DNA of 64,000 nt from Cyclobacteriaceae bacterium. GTDB lineage: Bacteria > Bacteroidota > Bacteroidia > Cytophagales > Cyclobacteriaceae. The position numbers were made by a program, and so were the translations under genes. The notes beneath the pieces were generated by a model, which was given only the letters and a program-made list of their open reading frames with translations, searched no databases and had not been told where the DNA came from. Below are positions 56,235-64,000 of the stretch, piece after piece. Numbering within the stretch: the stretch's first letter is position 1; every line of letters starts with the position of its first letter. Location of the stretch: NCBI GenBank assembly GCA_016787755.1, contig JAEUUA010000018.1, positions 124,001 to 188,000 on the forward strand. Direction: 5' to 3'.

Positions 56235-56443
56235 AGTGGTTGCGTTTAATGGCTTTACAAAAATGATCAAGTCAAAGGACCCATTCCGAGCCAAGTTTGA
56301 AAACTCCCCACAGAAGTAATTTCTTTTGCCTTTTTGACAATCTTGCTTTGCCTCAGCGGCTGAAAAATGATCTCCTTTAAAAAAAATATCCTCTTATCGT
56401 TTCAAATGGTATTTTGGCGCGATTTTTCTATAAATCAATTTCT

Positions 56444-58069
56444 ATGACAACGCATTTGCTACGTGTACTATTTTTCCTGGTAATCACAATTCCAGTCTAT
56501 TCTCAGGCTCAGGTTGGCAAAGCCATACCTAGCGATTGGTTTTTACGCGACCCTGAAATGGATAGCCTTCAGGGGGTGAGTGCTGAGCGAGCCTATGAAA
56601 CCCTGTTAAAAAATAAACCCTCGCGCACCGTGATTGTTGCGGTTATAGATTCGGGGGTTGATATAGACCACGAAGACCTCAAGCGTGTGATTTGGACAAA
56701 CGAGAAAGAAATTCCCGGCAACGGAATAGATGATGATAAAAATGGCTATGTGGATGATGTGCATGGCTGGAATTTTATTGGTGGAGCCAATGGAAATGTA
56801 GATGCCGATACCTATGAACTAACCCGTGAATACATTCGCCTGAAAGCCATCTATGGAAATGCCCATGAAAGTAAGCTAAACAAAAAGCAAAAAGTTGAAT
56901 TCGAAAGCTTTAAAAAAATTGAAGACAAGTACACTAAACTGAAAGCCAAGAACGAGCAGCAGTATAAATTATATTCAACGCTCTATAATAATGTGGTGCA
57001 TAGCATTGACACCATGAAATCGTTATTGGGTGTTGATACGCTTTCGCCTGACGCCTTAAAGAGTTTTGAGACAACCGAACCGGGTTTACTTTTTGCCAAA
57101 GGGTTTCTGCTGAATATGTATCGGAACATTGGCGAGGATGGAAGTCTGGATGAATATGTGGACGAACTAAAAGAAGGTGTTGACTATTATGGCGTGATTG
57201 TAAAGTATGGCTACAATGAGTCTTTTGATTCGCGGAAAATTGTTGGAGACGATATAAACAATCCTACTGAAAAATATTATGGTAATAATGATGTAACGGG
57301 TCCGGATGCCACCCACGGCACACACGTAGCTGGTATTATTGCTGCCGATCGTAAAAACGATGTAGGAATAAAAGGTATTGCCGACAATGTAAAGATTATG
57401 CCCGTGCGTGCGGTGCCCAACGGTGACGAACGCGACAAGGACATCGCCAATGCAATCTATTATGCAGTCGAAAACGGTGCGAATATCATCAACATGAGTT
57501 TTGGAAAATCCTTCTCACCGGAAAAAGAGATTGTTGATAAGGCGGTTCGCTATGCAGAAAAGAAAGGCGTGCTATTAATTCATGCAGCTGGAAATGATTC
57601 TGAAGATATTGATGTAAAAAAGAATTATCCTACTCGCATGTATGCAGATGGAAAGGAAGCTAAAAACTGGATGGAAGTGGGCGCCTCTGCCTGGGGCACA
57701 GATGATGAGTTTGTAGGCAGCTTCTCGAACTATGGAAAGAAGTCTGTTTCCCTTTTTGCACCTGGGGTTGATATTTATTCAACCGTGCCGGGCAGTAAGT
57801 ATAAAAATGAAAGCGGCACCAGCATGGCAAGCCCAAGCACGGCTGGCGTTGCCGCGATTCTCATGTCCTACTTTCCTGAACTAAGTGCCGAGCAGGTGAA
57901 AAGTATTTTAATGAACTCGGCCCGAAAGTTTGATAACCTGAAAGTTCAAAAACCGGATGGCGGCCGGGTAAATTTTAATCAACTCAGTATTTCCGGTGGA
58001 TTAGTGAACGCCTATGAAGCTGTGAAAATGGCTGAAGAGATGAGGAAGCAGAAGACAGTGGTAAAATAA
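56444..58069 (+). CDS. Subtilisin-like serine protease (S8) with large insertion
   Basis: A 541-aa exported peptidase. Signal peptide about residues 1-21; catalytic triad Asp-69 (VIDSGVD), His-291 (HGTHVAGI) and Ser-460 (GTSMASP), with the oxyanion-region Asn in the HAAGNDSED stretch. Between Asp and His lie 221 residues instead of the roughly 30 of subtilisin, including a Lys/Glu-rich helical segment (about 125-180, LNKKQKVEFESFKKIEDKY). No C-terminal type IX sorting domain is present: it ends in a basic helix (MAEEMRKQKTVVK). The ATG at 56444 directly starts the signal peptide; an upstream TTG in frame is rejected. It converges with the GNAT gene, 2 bp between stops. Confidence 0.9.
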   Translation: MTTHLLRVLFFLVITIPVYSQAQVGKAIPSDWFLRDPEMDSLQGVSAERAYETLLKNKPSRTVIVAVIDSGVDIDHEDLKRVIWTNEKEIPGNGIDDDKNGYVDDVHGWNFIGGANGNVDADTYELTREYIRLKAIYGNAHESKLNKKQKVEFESFKKIEDKYTKLKAKNEQQYKLYSTLYNNVVHSIDTMKSLLGVDTLSPDALKSFETTEPGLLFAKGFLLNMYRNIGEDGSLDEYVDELKEGVDYYGVIVKYGYNESFDSRKIVGDDINNPTEKYYGNNDVTGPDATHGTHVAGIIAADRKNDVGIKGIADNVKIMPVRAVPNGDERDKDIANAIYYAVENGANIINMSFGKSFSPEKEIVDKAVRYAEKKGVLLIHAAGNDSEDIDVKKNYPTRMYADGKEAKNWMEVGASAWGTDDEFVGSFSNYGKKSVSLFAPGVDIYSTVPGSKYKNESGTSMASPSTAGVAAILMSYFPELSAEQVKSILMNSARKFDNLKVQKPDGGRVNFNQLSISGGLVNAYEAVKMAEEMRKQKTVVK

Positions 58070-58071
58070 CC

Positions 58072-58614
58072 TTATTTGGATTTCTTTAAAGAGTTCAATC
58101 CTGCAATTGATGCTTCATAAACATGTAATGTGACATTTCCATTCTTTACTTCCTTTTCATACTGAAATCCAAGTTTTTGAAGCAAGTGGATTGACCGTGT
58201 ATTATTAGGTTTCGAAATAGCAAGGATAGTTTCAATAGCCTTGTTCTCTTTCAAATAAGTTAAGACTCCTTTGGTAGATTCATACCCATACCCCTTGCTA
58301 TTGAAATTTGGTAGAAATGCAAAACCAAGATCATAATGCGGCAAGTAATCACGCTTAATGAAAGTAATTAATCCAATATAGGCTCGAGTGTCTTTAAGTT
58401 TTACAGTCCAATAGATATTTTTTGTAGCGTTAATTTTTTGAATGTATGCTGTAGCATCAGCTGTTGAATAGATTTTTTTATCTCCAATAAATTCTATCCA
58501 GCCTTGAGTATTAACGAGTTCAAAAATAAAATCATGGTTCTCGATTGAAAGTTGCCCAAGTACGAGTCTCTCGGTTATTATTGTTTTTTTAGGTTCATCC
58601 GTTTTAAAACTCAT
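58072..58614 (-). CDS. GNAT-family N-acetyltransferase (RimJ/RimL-like)
   Basis: A 180-aa acetyl-CoA-dependent acyltransferase. It begins with the RimJ/RimL-type ITERLVLGQLSIENHDFIFELVN, continues with the YIGLITFIKRDYLPHYDLGFAFLP strand pair, the acetyl-CoA pyrophosphate-binding segment SKGYGYESTKGVL (about 106-118), and the NTRSIHLLQKLGFQYE signature. The substrate may be a protein N-terminus or a small amine; unknown. ATG at 58614 is preferred over an upstream TTG two codons earlier. A 65-aa gene lies 16 bp upstream on the same strand, suggesting an operon. Confidence 0.88.
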   Translation of the reverse strand: MSFKTDEPKKTIITERLVLGQLSIENHDFIFELVNTQGWIEFIGDKKIYSTADATAYIQKINATKNIYWTVKLKDTRAYIGLITFIKRDYLPHYDLGFAFLPNFNSKGYGYESTKGVLTYLKENKAIETILAISKPNNTRSIHLLQKLGFQYEKEVKNGNVTLHVYEASIAGLNSLKKSK

Positions 58615-58630
58615 CCTCAACTTAGATCAT

Positions 58631-58828
58631 CTATTTGAAGATATTGTACTCGGCTGCCATTTTTTTATACTCAGGAAGAATCTTTTCATAAAGCGCTTCA
58701 TCTACTTTCTTTAAAGAATTCATTAACCCACCAATACCCGAATCTTTCAGACTCACACGTTGTTTTTTAATCTCCTCCATTTTGGATCGGATGGTCTTTT
58801 CTAATTTAATCAGTTCTCGCTCGGTCAT
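58631..58828 (-). CDS. 65-aa helical hypothetical protein
   Basis: A short, highly charged protein (MTERELIKLEKTIRSKMEEI start, then QRVSLKDSGIGGLMNSLKKV, YEKILPEYKKMAAEYNIFK end). It looks like two amphipathic helices around a Gly-Ile-Gly-Gly turn, with no cysteine and no membrane segment. I recognise no family. It directly precedes the GNAT gene on the same strand (16 bp), so the two are likely co-transcribed. Confidence 0.55.
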   Translation of the reverse strand: MTERELIKLEKTIRSKMEEIKKQRVSLKDSGIGGLMNSLKKVDEALYEKILPEYKKMAAEYNIFK

Positions 58829-59112
58829 GGGGTATCTTTTTACAAAAATAAGCTGATTAATACATTTCTAACTATGAGACCAGGACTGGCTTGTGAGTAA
58901 TCTGTGCCTTGCTCTATTCTTAGGGTTAACAGAATTTTCGAGGGAGCATATTCCCAACTGTCGTATCACAAATATTGATGAAGGTAATTCCTCAACTCAT
59001 GGTAACCGCCAGTAAAATTCCCGTTTCCAGTGTTCATTTAAAAAACTATGTTTGGTTAGATTAGAAACTACTCCTGAATGTAATTAACTTCCCAAACGAT
59101 AAACCTGAACGT

Positions 59113-60414
59113 ATGAAAATGGCTGAAAAGTTTTATGCGCTTAGTCGCAGAGGATTTTTAAAATCCACGAGTGCTGCTGTTATGGCAGGCACCTTACTTC
59201 CTCACATGGGCTTGGCGAAGCAGCCTGTAGGAAGCACGAATACATTGAAGGTTGGATTGATTGGTTGCGGAGGCCGAGGTGCAGGGGCAGCAAGTCAGGC
59301 CTTGCAAGCCGATCCGAATGTTGTACTCACGGCCATGGGTGATGTATTTCAGGATCGCCTTGACGAATCGTATAATGCGCTTGTTGAAATGTATCCTGAC
59401 AAGGTAAAGGTGGACAAGACCCATCGGTTCATTGGTTTCGATGCCTATAAAAAAGTTATTGATTCGGATGTAGACGTTGTGCTGCTCGCGACACCTCCAG
59501 CCTTCAGGCCTGATCATATGATGGCGGCTATCGAAGCCGGTAAACATGCCTTTTGTGAAAAGCCTGTGGCAATCGATGCCCCCGGGGTAAGAAAAGTGTT
59601 GGCAGCAGCAAAAAAAGCGAAAGAAAAAAAGGTGTCGGTTGTGTCCGGATTTTGCTTTCGGTATGATTATCCCAAGCGAGCATTATTTCAAAAAATACTG
59701 AACGGTGAAATCGGTGAAATCAAACATGTGTATACCGTGCGCAACGGTGAGCAACTCTGGTCGAAGCCGCGGCAGGCCGGCTGGACGGATATGGAATATC
59801 AATTAAGGAACTGGTTATACTACGATTGGTTGTCGGGAGATTTCATCACCGAGATGATGGTGCATAGTTTAGATTTGATGTCGTGGGCATTGGGTGATAA
59901 AAACCCGATCAGCGCCACAGGCACCGGTGGAAGACAGTCCCGTGTGGATGCCATCTATGGGAATGCATATGATCATTTTGCAGTTGAATATGATTATGGC
60001 AAGGGAGTGAAAGGAATACATTTTAGCCGGCAACAGGATGGATGCAGTACTACCAATCGGCTAGAAGTTGCCGGAACGAAAGGCAACGCATTCATTGGTA
60101 GCGGCAAGCATGAAATTAGTGGTAAAGTAAATTGGCATTATAGTGGCGAGAAGAATGACATGTACCAAACGGAACATGATGAATTATTTGCTTCCGTCCG
60201 AAATGGTAAGCCTATGAATGATGGTGAGGTGATGGCACGCAGTTCTATGTTGGGTGTCTTGGGGAGAATGGTTGCTTACACCGGTCAAACCATTACGTGG
60301 GAAGATGCACTCAATTCCAACGTAGCGCTCTCGCCTGCGATCGATCAATATAGCTGGGATTTGAAATGGGCCACAGCACCCGTAGCAAGGCCAGGCATCA
60401 CGAAAGCATTTTGA
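59113..60414 (+). CDS. Tat-exported Gfo/Idh/MocA family oxidoreductase
   Basis: A 433-aa NAD(P)-dependent sugar oxidoreductase. The N-terminus is a twin-arginine signal (SRRGFLK, residues 11-17, then a hydrophobic stretch to about 35), so it should be exported folded with its cofactor. The Rossmann motif VGLIGCGGRGAGA starts near residue 47, the CEKPVAID motif typical of the family is near 150, and the C-terminal alpha/beta domain holds a substrate-binding MVHSLDLMSWALG segment. Such exported enzymes often oxidise glycosides at C3. The adjacent DUF1080 gene (20 bp downstream) fits that pathway. The specific substrate is unknown. Confidence 0.88.
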   Translation: MKMAEKFYALSRRGFLKSTSAAVMAGTLLPHMGLAKQPVGSTNTLKVGLIGCGGRGAGAASQALQADPNVVLTAMGDVFQDRLDESYNALVEMYPDKVKVDKTHRFIGFDAYKKVIDSDVDVVLLATPPAFRPDHMMAAIEAGKHAFCEKPVAIDAPGVRKVLAAAKKAKEKKVSVVSGFCFRYDYPKRALFQKILNGEIGEIKHVYTVRNGEQLWSKPRQAGWTDMEYQLRNWLYYDWLSGDFITEMMVHSLDLMSWALGDKNPISATGTGGRQSRVDAIYGNAYDHFAVEYDYGKGVKGIHFSRQQDGCSTTNRLEVAGTKGNAFIGSGKHEISGKVNWHYSGEKNDMYQTEHDELFASVRNGKPMNDGEVMARSSMLGVLGRMVAYTGQTITWEDALNSNVALSPAIDQYSWDLKWATAPVARPGITKAF

Positions 60415-60434
60415 AATTGTTTTAATCCAACCTG

Positions 60435-61187
60435 ATGAGAAGAAATATATTTTATGCAATCTGTTTCGGTATACTTTTATCTGCCACCGAATCCTTTTCG
60501 CAACCGACACCCATTGCCTTTGGCAATCTGGTTTCGTTGGAATCAATAACTTCAAAATCAAAAAAAGAAGAAGTTCCTTTATTGTGGTTGGATGTCAACA
60601 CAAGTCCGGATACGTGGAAGGTAAAGGGCAACGAACTGATTAGCACAGGCAATCCGATAGGGGTAATGCGATCGCAAAAACAATATGAAAATTTTATTCT
60701 GCATGTGGAGTGGCAACACATCGAAGCGGGAGGTAATTCAGGTGTATTTGTTTGGAGTGCCGCGAACCCTGATCCTGAAACCCGATTGCCTGATGGAGTA
60801 GAAGTTCAGATGCTTGAACTGGATTGGGTAAAACTGAATACGCGTAATGGTGAAACTCCGCCTATAGCCTATGTTCATGGCGAACTCTTTGGTGTGGGCG
60901 GTGTGAAAACGATAGCTGATAATCCCCGGGGAGACCGGAGTAAGTCCATCGAGAACTTATGCAAAGGAAGAGGTGAATGGAATACGTATGATGTTGTCTG
61001 TGTAGATGGTGTAATCAAACTTTCAGTAAATGGAAGGTTTGTGAATGGCATCCGACAGGCATCACAAAAGAAAGGATACTTGTGTTTGGAGGCCGAAGGT
61101 GCAGAAATTCATTTTCGCAATTTGAAGATTATTGAGTTGCCTTCTGGTGTAACTACTTCGGAACAAACGGCTCCTGAAATCAAATAA
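60435..61187 (+). CDS. DUF1080 protein (3-keto-disaccharide hydrolase family)
   Basis: A 250-aa exported protein: signal peptide about residues 1-22 (ATESFSQ cleavage region) and a concanavalin-like jelly-roll (about 50-235) with [32 protein letters not shown], and [29 protein letters not shown]1080 members include 3-keto-glycoside hydrolases that split sugars first oxidised at C3 by Gfo/Idh/MocA dehydrogenases, and one such gene lies 20 bp upstream. The next gene (nagB) starts 22 bp downstream, so the products probably feed amino-sugar catabolism. That last link is inference from gene order. Confidence 0.85.
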   Translation: MRRNIFYAICFGILLSATESFSQPTPIAFGNLVSLESITSKSKKEEVPLLWLDVNTSPDTWKVKGNELISTGNPIGVMRSQKQYENFILHVEWQHIEAGGNSGVFVWSAANPDPETRLPDGVEVQMLELDWVKLNTRNGETPPIAYVHGELFGVGGVKTIADNPRGDRSKSIENLCKGRGEWNTYDVVCVDGVIKLSVNGRFVNGIRQASQKKGYLCLEAEGAEIHFRNLKIIELPSGVTTSEQTAPEIK

Positions 61188-61209
61188 GCGAGTAAAAAAA
61201 TAGTTTTGA

Positions 61210-61953
61210 ATGGAAATAGTAATAAAGAGTAATCCGAAAGAATTAGGGATAGCTGCTGGAAAGTTAGGCGCGGAATTAATTCAGCAGGCGATTGAACAAA
61301 ATGGATTTGCCAACATTATTTTGGCTACCGGCACCAGTCAATTTGAAACATTGAATCAACTGCTTGCTGAGACAGGCATTGATTGGAGCAAAGTAAGGAT
61401 GTTTCACCTGGATGAATACATTGGATTGTCCATCACACATCCGGCAAGTTTTAGAAAATATCTCAAGGAAAGGTTTATCTCTAAAGTTCCACCCTTAAGA
61501 GAAGTCAATTTAATAGATGGTGAAGCCGATGAAGAAAACGAGTGCGAACGATTATCAAAAAATATTTTGAAACATCCGATTGATGTTGCTTTTGTGGGAA
61601 TTGGAGAAAACGGACATCTCGCCTTCAATGATCCGCCTGCAGATTTTGAAATTGAAGTACCCTATATCGTGGTGGAGTTAGATGAAGCGTGCCGTAAACA
61701 ACAATTGGGCGAAGGCTGGTTTAACACCATGGACGAAGTACCACGTAAAGCAATCAGCATGTCGATCAAACAGATTTTAAAAGCAAAACATATTATTTGC
61801 TCTGTTCCCGATCAACGAAAAGCCGTTGCCGTGAAAAATACCATGGAGCAATCTGTGAGTAATTTGTTTCCGGCTACAGCCATGCAGTTGCATACCCATT
61901 GTACTTGTTTTCTGGATGAAGCTTCTGCATCACTAGTATCACAAACCAACTAG
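61210..61953 (+). CDS. nagB: Glucosamine-6-phosphate deaminase
   Basis: A 247-aa cytosolic enzyme that converts glucosamine-6-phosphate to fructose-6-phosphate and ammonia. Motifs: the phosphate-binding LATGTSQFETL (about 38-48), the FHLDEYIGL catalytic Asp motif (about 65-73), and VGIGENGHLAFNDPP (about 129-143) with the active-site His. Length is slightly below E. coli NagB (266), lacking most of the C-terminal allosteric tail, so allosteric activation by GlcNAc-6-P is uncertain. It is in the cluster with a sugar transporter and nagA. Confidence 0.92.
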   Translation: MEIVIKSNPKELGIAAGKLGAELIQQAIEQNGFANIILATGTSQFETLNQLLAETGIDWSKVRMFHLDEYIGLSITHPASFRKYLKERFISKVPPLREVNLIDGEADEENECERLSKNILKHPIDVAFVGIGENGHLAFNDPPADFEIEVPYIVVELDEACRKQQLGEGWFNTMDEVPRKAISMSIKQILKAKHIICSVPDQRKAVAVKNTMEQSVSNLFPATAMQLHTHCTCFLDEASASLVSQTN

Positions 61954-62079
61954 ATTGTTTAAAACTTGTTCATGTTTACAAAACGCAATTTTCATGAATA
62001 ATCACCTTGAATATTAAAAAATAAAGTTGAATTGGCAGGGTTGTGAAATTGATAGAAAGGATTAACCTTCATGATATAA

Positions 62080-63402
62080 ATGAATAAACCCATTCAATCC
62101 ATACAAGTTGGTACGCTCAGCAAACGGGATACAAACATTTCAATTTTTATCATTGGCGTGTTGTTTTTTATTTTTGGTTTTGTTTCCTGGGTAAATTCTA
62201 TCCTGATTCCTTACTTTAAAATTGCCTGCGAGCTAAGCAATTTCAGGTCATACCTAGTAACCTTTGCCTTTTACATTTCTTATTTTGTGATGTCGGTGCC
62301 TTCATCCTACTTGCTGAAGTCGGTAGGATTTAAAAAAGGGATGATGATTGGCTTTTGGGTGATGGCCATTGGTGCTTTCATTTTCGTTCCTGCTGCACTA
62401 AGCAGAACCTATGAAGTGTTTTTGTTGGGCTTGTTTACGTTGGGCACAGGATTAGCCATTCTGCAAACAGCCGCCAATCCCTACATCACCGTGTTAGGTC
62501 CGAAAGAAAGAGCAGCCCAGCGCATCAGCATCATGGGTATTTGCAACAAAGGTGCTGGCATCCTGGCACCCTTGATTTTTGCTGCGGTGATTTTGCGTGT
62601 AGGTGATACCGAGTTGTTCGATCAATTATCCAGTATGGGTGAAGCTGAAAAAAATGCCGCACTTGATGAATTGATACGTAGGGTAATCATACCTTATTCG
62701 AGTGTAGGAGTTGTCTTGTTTAGCCTGGGCTTGATGGTACGTTTTTCTCCACTGCCAGAGATTGACACGGAACATGAAAGTTCAGATGTGGCGATTGCTA
62801 ATTCGGGGAAGACAAGCATCTTTCAGTTCCCGCACCTCATTCTGGGTGCGTTCGCCATTTTTGTTCATGTGGGCACACAGGTTATTGCCATTGACACAAT
62901 TATAGGATATGCCAATTATATGCACATCAATTTAATGGAAGCCAAAGTATTTCCGTCCTATACACTCTTTGTTACCATCTGCGGATATGTGATTGGAATT
63001 TTAGTCATTCCAAAATTCATCAGTCAGGTGAATGTGTTGAGAATATGCACGCTGCTGGGTGTGATGTTTACCTTACTTATCATTTTCACCCATGGGCCAG
63101 TAACTTTTTTAGGACATGCCACCGATATTTCAATTTGGTTTGTGGTCTTATTAGGACTCGCCAACTCGTTGGTGTGGGCTGGCATATGGCCACTTGCTTT
63201 GGATGGTTTAGGAAGGTTCACCAAACTAGGTGCCTCCATTATGATCATGGGTTTATGCGGCAACGCGATCATGCCTTTGTTCTACGGGTACTTCGCAGAC
63301 TTGTATGATGTACGAATTGCTTATTGGGTTTTATTCCCTTGCTATCTATACCTGGTATTTTATGCCGTATATGGGCATCAAATAAGGAAGTGGATGTTTT
63401 AA
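62080..63402 (+). CDS. Sugar MFS transporter (FucP/NagP-like)
   Basis: A 440-aa, 12-helix major-facilitator permease of the fucose/glucose/galactose:H+ symporter type. Typical segments: FIFGFVSWVNSILIPYFKIACELSN in helix 1 and its loop, the GLAILQTAANPYITVLGP stretch, ERAAQRISIMGICNKGAG, and the second-half VHVGTQVIAIDTIIGYAN. Because it lies between nagB and nagA, N-acetylglucosamine is the most likely substrate (as in NagP). The gene is 126 bp after nagB on the same strand; no terminator lies between them. Substrate is inferred from context. Confidence 0.9.
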   Translation: MNKPIQSIQVGTLSKRDTNISIFIIGVLFFIFGFVSWVNSILIPYFKIACELSNFRSYLVTFAFYISYFVMSVPSSYLLKSVGFKKGMMIGFWVMAIGAFIFVPAALSRTYEVFLLGLFTLGTGLAILQTAANPYITVLGPKERAAQRISIMGICNKGAGILAPLIFAAVILRVGDTELFDQLSSMGEAEKNAALDELIRRVIIPYSSVGVVLFSLGLMVRFSPLPEIDTEHESSDVAIANSGKTSIFQFPHLILGAFAIFVHVGTQVIAIDTIIGYANYMHINLMEAKVFPSYTLFVTICGYVIGILVIPKFISQVNVLRICTLLGVMFTLLIIFTHGPVTFLGHATDISIWFVVLLGLANSLVWAGIWPLALDGLGRFTKLGASIMIMGLCGNAIMPLFYGYFADLYDVRIAYWVLFPCYLYLVFYAVYGHQIRKWMF

Positions 63403-63487
63403 TGTCCAAATGTGATAAGTAGGTTATCAAAATTCTGAAATAGGTACTTTGCATAGCACTAAAGTAATAATGCCGAACTTGTAAAAC

Positions 63488-64000
63488 ATGAAACTTCAAG
63501 GGTACTCATATCAGAATAATTTACCGATAGAAATCAACCTCATAGATCAACGCATTGAAAGTATCATTCCGATTTCTCATCCTGCAAATGATTTTTCTAT
63601 TGGCCCCGGCTTTACGGATATCCAGGTTAACGGCTATGGTGGAGTTGATTATAATGAAGTGTATACTGATCCGAATAAGCTTTCTTCCATACCAAGACTA
63701 TTATTCAAGGCAGGTGTAACCACACATTTCCCCACCATCATTACTAATTCCGCGGAGCAGATTAGCAAGTTGATCAAACAAGTTGTTGCACTGCGAAAGA
63801 GCGATGAACTGGCACGTTTAAGTATTGAAGGGTTGCATATTGAAGGGCCTTTTATCTCACCTGCTGATGGACCACGGGGTGCTCACCCCAAAGAATTTGT
63901 GTGTCCGCCCGATTGGAGTCTGGTTCAGCGATGGCAGGATGATGCAGAAGGATTGATCAGCATCATTACGCTTTCGCCTGAATGGGAAAGTGCCAACTCA
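63488..64000 (+). CDS. nagA: N-acetylglucosamine-6-phosphate deacetylase, 3' end outside window
   Basis: ATG at 63488 opens a frame of 171 codons running off the window. The visible N-terminal part has the NagA hallmarks: GPGFTDIQVNGYGGVDYNE (about 43-61), AGVTTHFPTIIT (about 76-87), and LHIEGPFISPADGPRGAHP (about 116-134), whose Glu is the metal ligand in this amidohydrolase family. It removes acetate from GlcNAc-6-P to give the NagB substrate, completing the pathway with the neighbouring genes. The remaining about 200 residues and the active-site Asp are not visible. Confidence 0.92.
   Translation, partial: MKLQGYSYQNNLPIEINLIDQRIESIIPISHPANDFSIGPGFTDIQVNGYGGVDYNEVYTDPNKLSSIPRLLFKAGVTTHFPTIITNSAEQISKLIKQVVALRKSDELARLSIEGLHIEGPFISPADGPRGAHPKEFVCPPDWSLVQRWQDDAEGLISIITLSPEWESANS

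Larger units (their letters stand above)
56024..56443. other. Region between nrdA and the subtilase gene
   Basis: Contains the nrdBA terminator (56044-56072) and a possible leftward 43-codon membrane-protein gene (56103-56234). The remaining about 200 bp are upstream of the protease gene and show only T- and A-rich stretches and no convincing promoter box. Confidence 0.6.

Noticed and set aside
1..64000. tRNA or rRNA genes, CRISPR arrays, insertion sequences, att sites and replication origins
   Set aside because: None recognised on either strand in the intergenic regions; no transposase or integrase frames were seen.

Overview
This 64 kb window is chromosomal DNA of a Bacteroidota bacterium, most likely order Cytophagales (inferred). 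The evidence is the SusC/SusD transport pairs, the TAnnTTTG type -7 promoter boxes with an upstream TTG, the lack of Shine-Dalgarno sequences, the long alanine/glutamate-rich tail on ribosomal protein S16, the eukaryote-like class Ia ribonucleotide reductase, and many large FtsX-type permeases. Gene content is mostly core metabolism and envelope functions. I see no rRNA, tRNA, CRISPR array, insertion sequence, phage or plasmid module.

Layout. 1-9.0 kb: the 3' part of aspartokinase, a stand-alone TonB-dependent receptor, a drug/metabolite transporter, two tandem NhaD Na+/H+ antiporters and a convergent Ca2+/Na+ exchanger. 9.0-10.7 kb: a small lipoprotein and a Glu/Leu/Phe/Val dehydrogenase. 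10.7-17.3 kb: an envelope-biogenesis run (coaX, a beta-barrel-like protein, a TPR protein, lptC, a 54-aa membrane protein, and a PpiD/SurA-like foldase with its own promoter and terminator). 17.3-20.1 kb: DUF493, pterin dehydratase, rsmI, an Lnt-like membrane protein and an inositol monophosphatase, tightly packed. 20.1-25.2 kb: two paralogous FtsX/MacB-like permeases read leftward, preceded by a candidate sigma-54 promoter and a perfect inverted repeat. 25.2-27.6 kb: a 56-aa Cys-rich membrane protein, a radical SAM/SPASM enzyme and a DUF4105 protein. 27.6-33.4 kb: the 2-oxoglutarate dehydrogenase operon (sucA-sucB-lpdA). 33.5-35.8 kb: rpsP-rimM-trmD-rplS. 35.9-38.0 kb: fbaB and accD. 38.2-51.2 kb: two tandem SusC-SusD-lipoprotein operons. 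51.3-52.0 kb: rplU-rpmA. 52.5-56.0 kb: nrdB-nrdA. 56.1-58.8 kb: a subtilisin-like protease, a GNAT acetyltransferase and small hypotheticals. 59.1-64.0 kb: an amino-sugar/glycoside cluster (Tat-exported Gfo/Idh/MocA oxidoreductase, DUF1080 hydrolase, nagB, a sugar MFS transporter, and nagA cut by the window end).

I did not find an obviously new multi-gene system. The points most worth a second look are: (i) a shared extended promoter/leader motif (TTTGCAGTCC followed by T and A tracts) at three ribosomal operons, with a variant at the foldase gene; (ii) the candidate sigma-54 promoter plus inverted-repeat enhancer site driving the permease pair; (iii) an AccD lacking all four zinc-ribbon cysteines; (iv) an Lnt-like membrane domain without its nitrilase domain; (v) the double SusC/SusD/lipoprotein locus without any degradative enzyme; and (vi) several small unannotated membrane proteins.
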